64,000 bases of DNA from Mesorhizobium sp. Root102. GTDB lineage: Bacteria; Pseudomonadota; Alphaproteobacteria; Rhizobiales; Rhizobiaceae. The DNA lies in assembly GCF_001425625.1 (NCBI RefSeq), contig NZ_LMCP01000023.1, positions 125,428 through 189,427 on the forward strand. The letters are read 5' to 3'. This document shows, one piece after another, positions 62,645 through 64,000 of this stretch (positions are counted from its first letter, which is position 1; every line of letters starts with the position of its first letter). Below the pieces are notes generated by a model. It was not told where the DNA came from. It did no database searches and was given only the letters and a program-made list of their open reading frames with translations. Position numbers and translations under genes: made by a program.

Positions 62645-63639
62645 CCAAGGCCGAACAGCTGCAGACCGTCGCCATTCTGGTGCCGGGCGATTTCAACGAT
62701 CATGCGGTCGACCGCATCAACCACACATTCAGGCCTGTCCCGATCGAACGCGCCGATCCGTCCCTCGTCACCGAAGAGATGCGCAGCAAGGTGCGTGGCA
62801 TCGCTTCGTTTGCCGGCATCAACGCGGCGATGATGGATGCACTGCCCAATCTCGAACTCATCGCCTCCTTCGGCGTCGGCTATGATTCGGTCGATGTCGG
62901 CCATGCGGCGGCGAAGAACATCATGGTCACCAACACGCCTGATGTGTTGACCGAGGAGGTCGCCGACACCGCCATCGGGCTGCTGATCAACACCATCCGC
63001 GACCTGCCGCGTGCCGAAACCTGGCTGCGCGACGGCAGTTGGGTGCGCAAGGGCAACTATCCGCTAAGCCGGCTGACCTTGCGCGGGCGCAAGGTCGGTA
63101 TCTTTGGCATGGGTCGCATCGGGCAAGCCGTCGCCCGGCGTCTCGAAGCCTTCGGCCTGCCGGTCGCCTATCACAACCGGCGCCGTGTCGAAGGCCTTTC
63201 CTATCAGTACCACCCGACCCTGAAAGGGCTTGCCGAAGCCGTCGACACGCTGATTTCGGTGGCGCCGGGCGGCGCCTCGACGGAGAAGGCGGTCAACGCC
63301 GAAATCCTGTCGGCGCTCGGCGCCAGCGGCGTCTTCGTCAATATCGGCCGCGGCAGCACGGTCGATGAGGCAGCGCTTGCGGCGGCGCTTGCCAACGGCA
63401 CCATCGCCGCTGCCGGCCTCGATGTCTTTGCCGACGAACCGAACGTGCCCAAGGCGCTGCTCGACGCGCCGAACACGTCGCTGCTGCCGCATGTCGGCTC
63501 GGCATCTGACCACACGCGCCGCGCCATGGCGGATCTGTGCGTCGACAATCTGGTGTCGTGGTTCACCGAGCGCCGGCCGCTGACGCCGGTGCCCGAGACG
63601 GCGCATGTGAAGGCCAAAGCAATTCCAGGAAAAGTGTAG
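62641..63639 (+). CDS. D-2-hydroxyacid dehydrogenase (NAD(P))
   Basis: A 332-residue enzyme reducing 2-oxoacids such as glyoxylate, hydroxypyruvate or 2-ketogluconate. Seen are the nucleotide motif GMGRIGQAV, catalytic Arg (GRGSTVDE), Glu (DEPNVP) and His (LLPHVGSAS). The final residues (KAIPGKV) and stop codon lie within a dispersed palindromic repeat, so the native C-terminus may have been replaced. The start overlaps the LacI stop. Confidence 0.9.
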   Translation: MTKAEQLQTVAILVPGDFNDHAVDRINHTFRPVPIERADPSLVTEEMRSKVRGIASFAGINAAMMDALPNLELIASFGVGYDSVDVGHAAAKNIMVTNTPDVLTEEVADTAIGLLINTIRDLPRAETWLRDGSWVRKGNYPLSRLTLRGRKVGIFGMGRIGQAVARRLEAFGLPVAYHNRRRVEGLSYQYHPTLKGLAEAVDTLISVAPGGASTEKAVNAEILSALGASGVFVNIGRGSTVDEAALAAALANGTIAAAGLDVFADEPNVPKALLDAPNTSLLPHVGSASDHTRRAMADLCVDNLVSWFTERRPLTPVPETAHVKAKAIPGKV

Positions 63640-63686
63640 AGCGGTTTTCCCGGGAAAAGCGCGAAGCGCTTTCCCTTGGGAATTGC
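63619..63686. repeat. Dispersed palindromic repeat (copy B) overlapping the dehydrogenase 3' end
   Basis: It shares the sequence CAATTCCAGGAAAAGTGT and the closing GGAATTGCG with the copy at 48933, plus an inner palindrome GGGAAAAGCGCGAAGCGCTTTCCC. It encodes the last codons of the dehydrogenase. Confidence 0.75.
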
Positions 63687-63753
63687 GTCAACACAGAGAA
63701 TGATGCTGATCGGCTGGCCGCCACACTTATTAACGTCAGCTTAACCCTTTGGA

Positions 63754-63794
63754 ATCATTCTTCATCCTGTCCGTGTGCGTGGATGAAGAATGAT
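63754..63794. promoter_or_regulatory. Perfect 14-bp inverted repeat covering a start codon
   Basis: ATCATTCTTCATCC (63754-63767) and GGATGAAGAATGAT (63781-63794) with 13 bases between. The right arm contains the only purine-rich segment and the first ATG (63790) of the next gene. If it lies within the mRNA, the stem would hide the start. Confidence 0.7.
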
Positions 63795-64000
63795 GAAAGC
63801 ACTTTCCGCATTGATCGCTGCCGCAACGCTGTTCGGTGGCGTTCAGCTGTTTCATCTAGGCAGCGGGGAAAGCGTGGCCAACGAGGCCGCCCCACCCAAC
63901 AGCTACAGGCTGGTCGCCAATGGCGATGAGGCGGCCTGTGCAGTCAGCCGGGGGGCTGAAATTTCGGACGGTTTGTCGCTGCTCACCGTTGCTCCGAAAT
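63790..64000 (+). CDS. Small secreted protein, 3' end cut by window
   Basis: About 70 residues are visible: a signal peptide (MKALSALIAAATLFGG), then YRLVANGDEAACAVSRG. The pattern of a strand with one Cys is faintly like AprI/Inh-type protease inhibitors, but this is weak. Starts at the tandem ATGs 63790/63793. The frame is open to the edge. Confidence 0.55.
   Translation, partial: MMKALSALIAAATLFGGVQLFHLGSGESVANEAAPPNSYRLVANGDEAACAVSRGAEISDGLSLLTVAPK

Noticed and set aside
1..64000. Prophage, integrated element or CRISPR array
   Set aside because: No integrase, transposase, phage structural gene, tRNA-end duplication or regularly spaced repeats were seen.

Overview
This window reads as chromosomal DNA of an alphaproteobacterium of the order Rhizobiales, most likely a Mesorhizobium. 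The reasons are high G+C with strong third-position bias, dense operons with 1- to 4-base overlaps, three tandem copies of a small secreted family (DUF680) that I know only from Mesorhizobium, an agl alpha-glucoside operon in the rhizobial gene order, and several short palindromic repeats of a type common in that group. I see no tRNA, rRNA, CRISPR array, prophage or insertion sequence.

Layout. 1-3.0 kb (+): the end of a DegP/HtrA protease, then a sulfite-oxidase-like molybdoprotein overlapping a flavin reductase. 7.44-3.02 kb (-): a tightly coupled five-gene unit of a PqqD-like protein, an HPr-kinase-like kinase, two family-2 glycosyltransferases and a long nucleotidyltransferase. This is the best candidate for an undescribed modification system. 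10.3-7.6 kb (-): a cobalamin riboswitch upstream of a Rieske glycine-betaine monooxygenase and its reductase (gbcA/gbcB). 10.8-11.6 kb (+): three DUF680 genes with a duplicated 56-base leader. 18.3-11.7 kb (-): aglE-F-G-A-K, with divergent aglR and LacI-type operators. 19.7-23.9 kb (-): a flavin monooxygenase, then an ECF sigma factor / membrane anti-sigma / secreted subtilase operon.

37.5-24.2 kb is a long run of minus-strand genes. Purine-ureide genes (allantoinase-OHCU decarboxylase fusion, ureidoglycine aminohydrolase, ureidoglycolate lyase, a deaminase) are followed by a CocE-type hydrolase, a dipeptide-type ABC importer with two paralogous binding proteins, and a phosphodiesterase-like protein. 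37.7-48.9 kb (+) continues purine breakdown: uraH, xdhA-B-C, a LysR regulator, membrane urate oxidase puuD, guanine deaminase, a UPF0303 protein and glycerate kinase. Together these take guanine and xanthine through urate and allantoin to ureidoglycolate and glyoxylate, with glycerate kinase able to feed the product onward. Allantoate amidohydrolase is not in the window.

48.9-64 kb is mixed: a UdgX-type uracil-DNA glycosylase and a radical-SAM DNA-repair protein behind a consensus alphaproteobacterial SOS box; a coupled aminotransferase / glutamine-synthetase-like pair; a CobW GTPase and WD40 protein separated by a palindromic repeat; an intradiol dioxygenase broken by one missing base; MarR and AraC regulators; a DUF2000 protein; an EamA exporter; and a LacI regulator whose only full-length start is a CTG codon, overlapping a 2-hydroxyacid dehydrogenase. 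The window ends in a small secreted protein whose start codon lies inside a 14-base-pair perfect hairpin arm.
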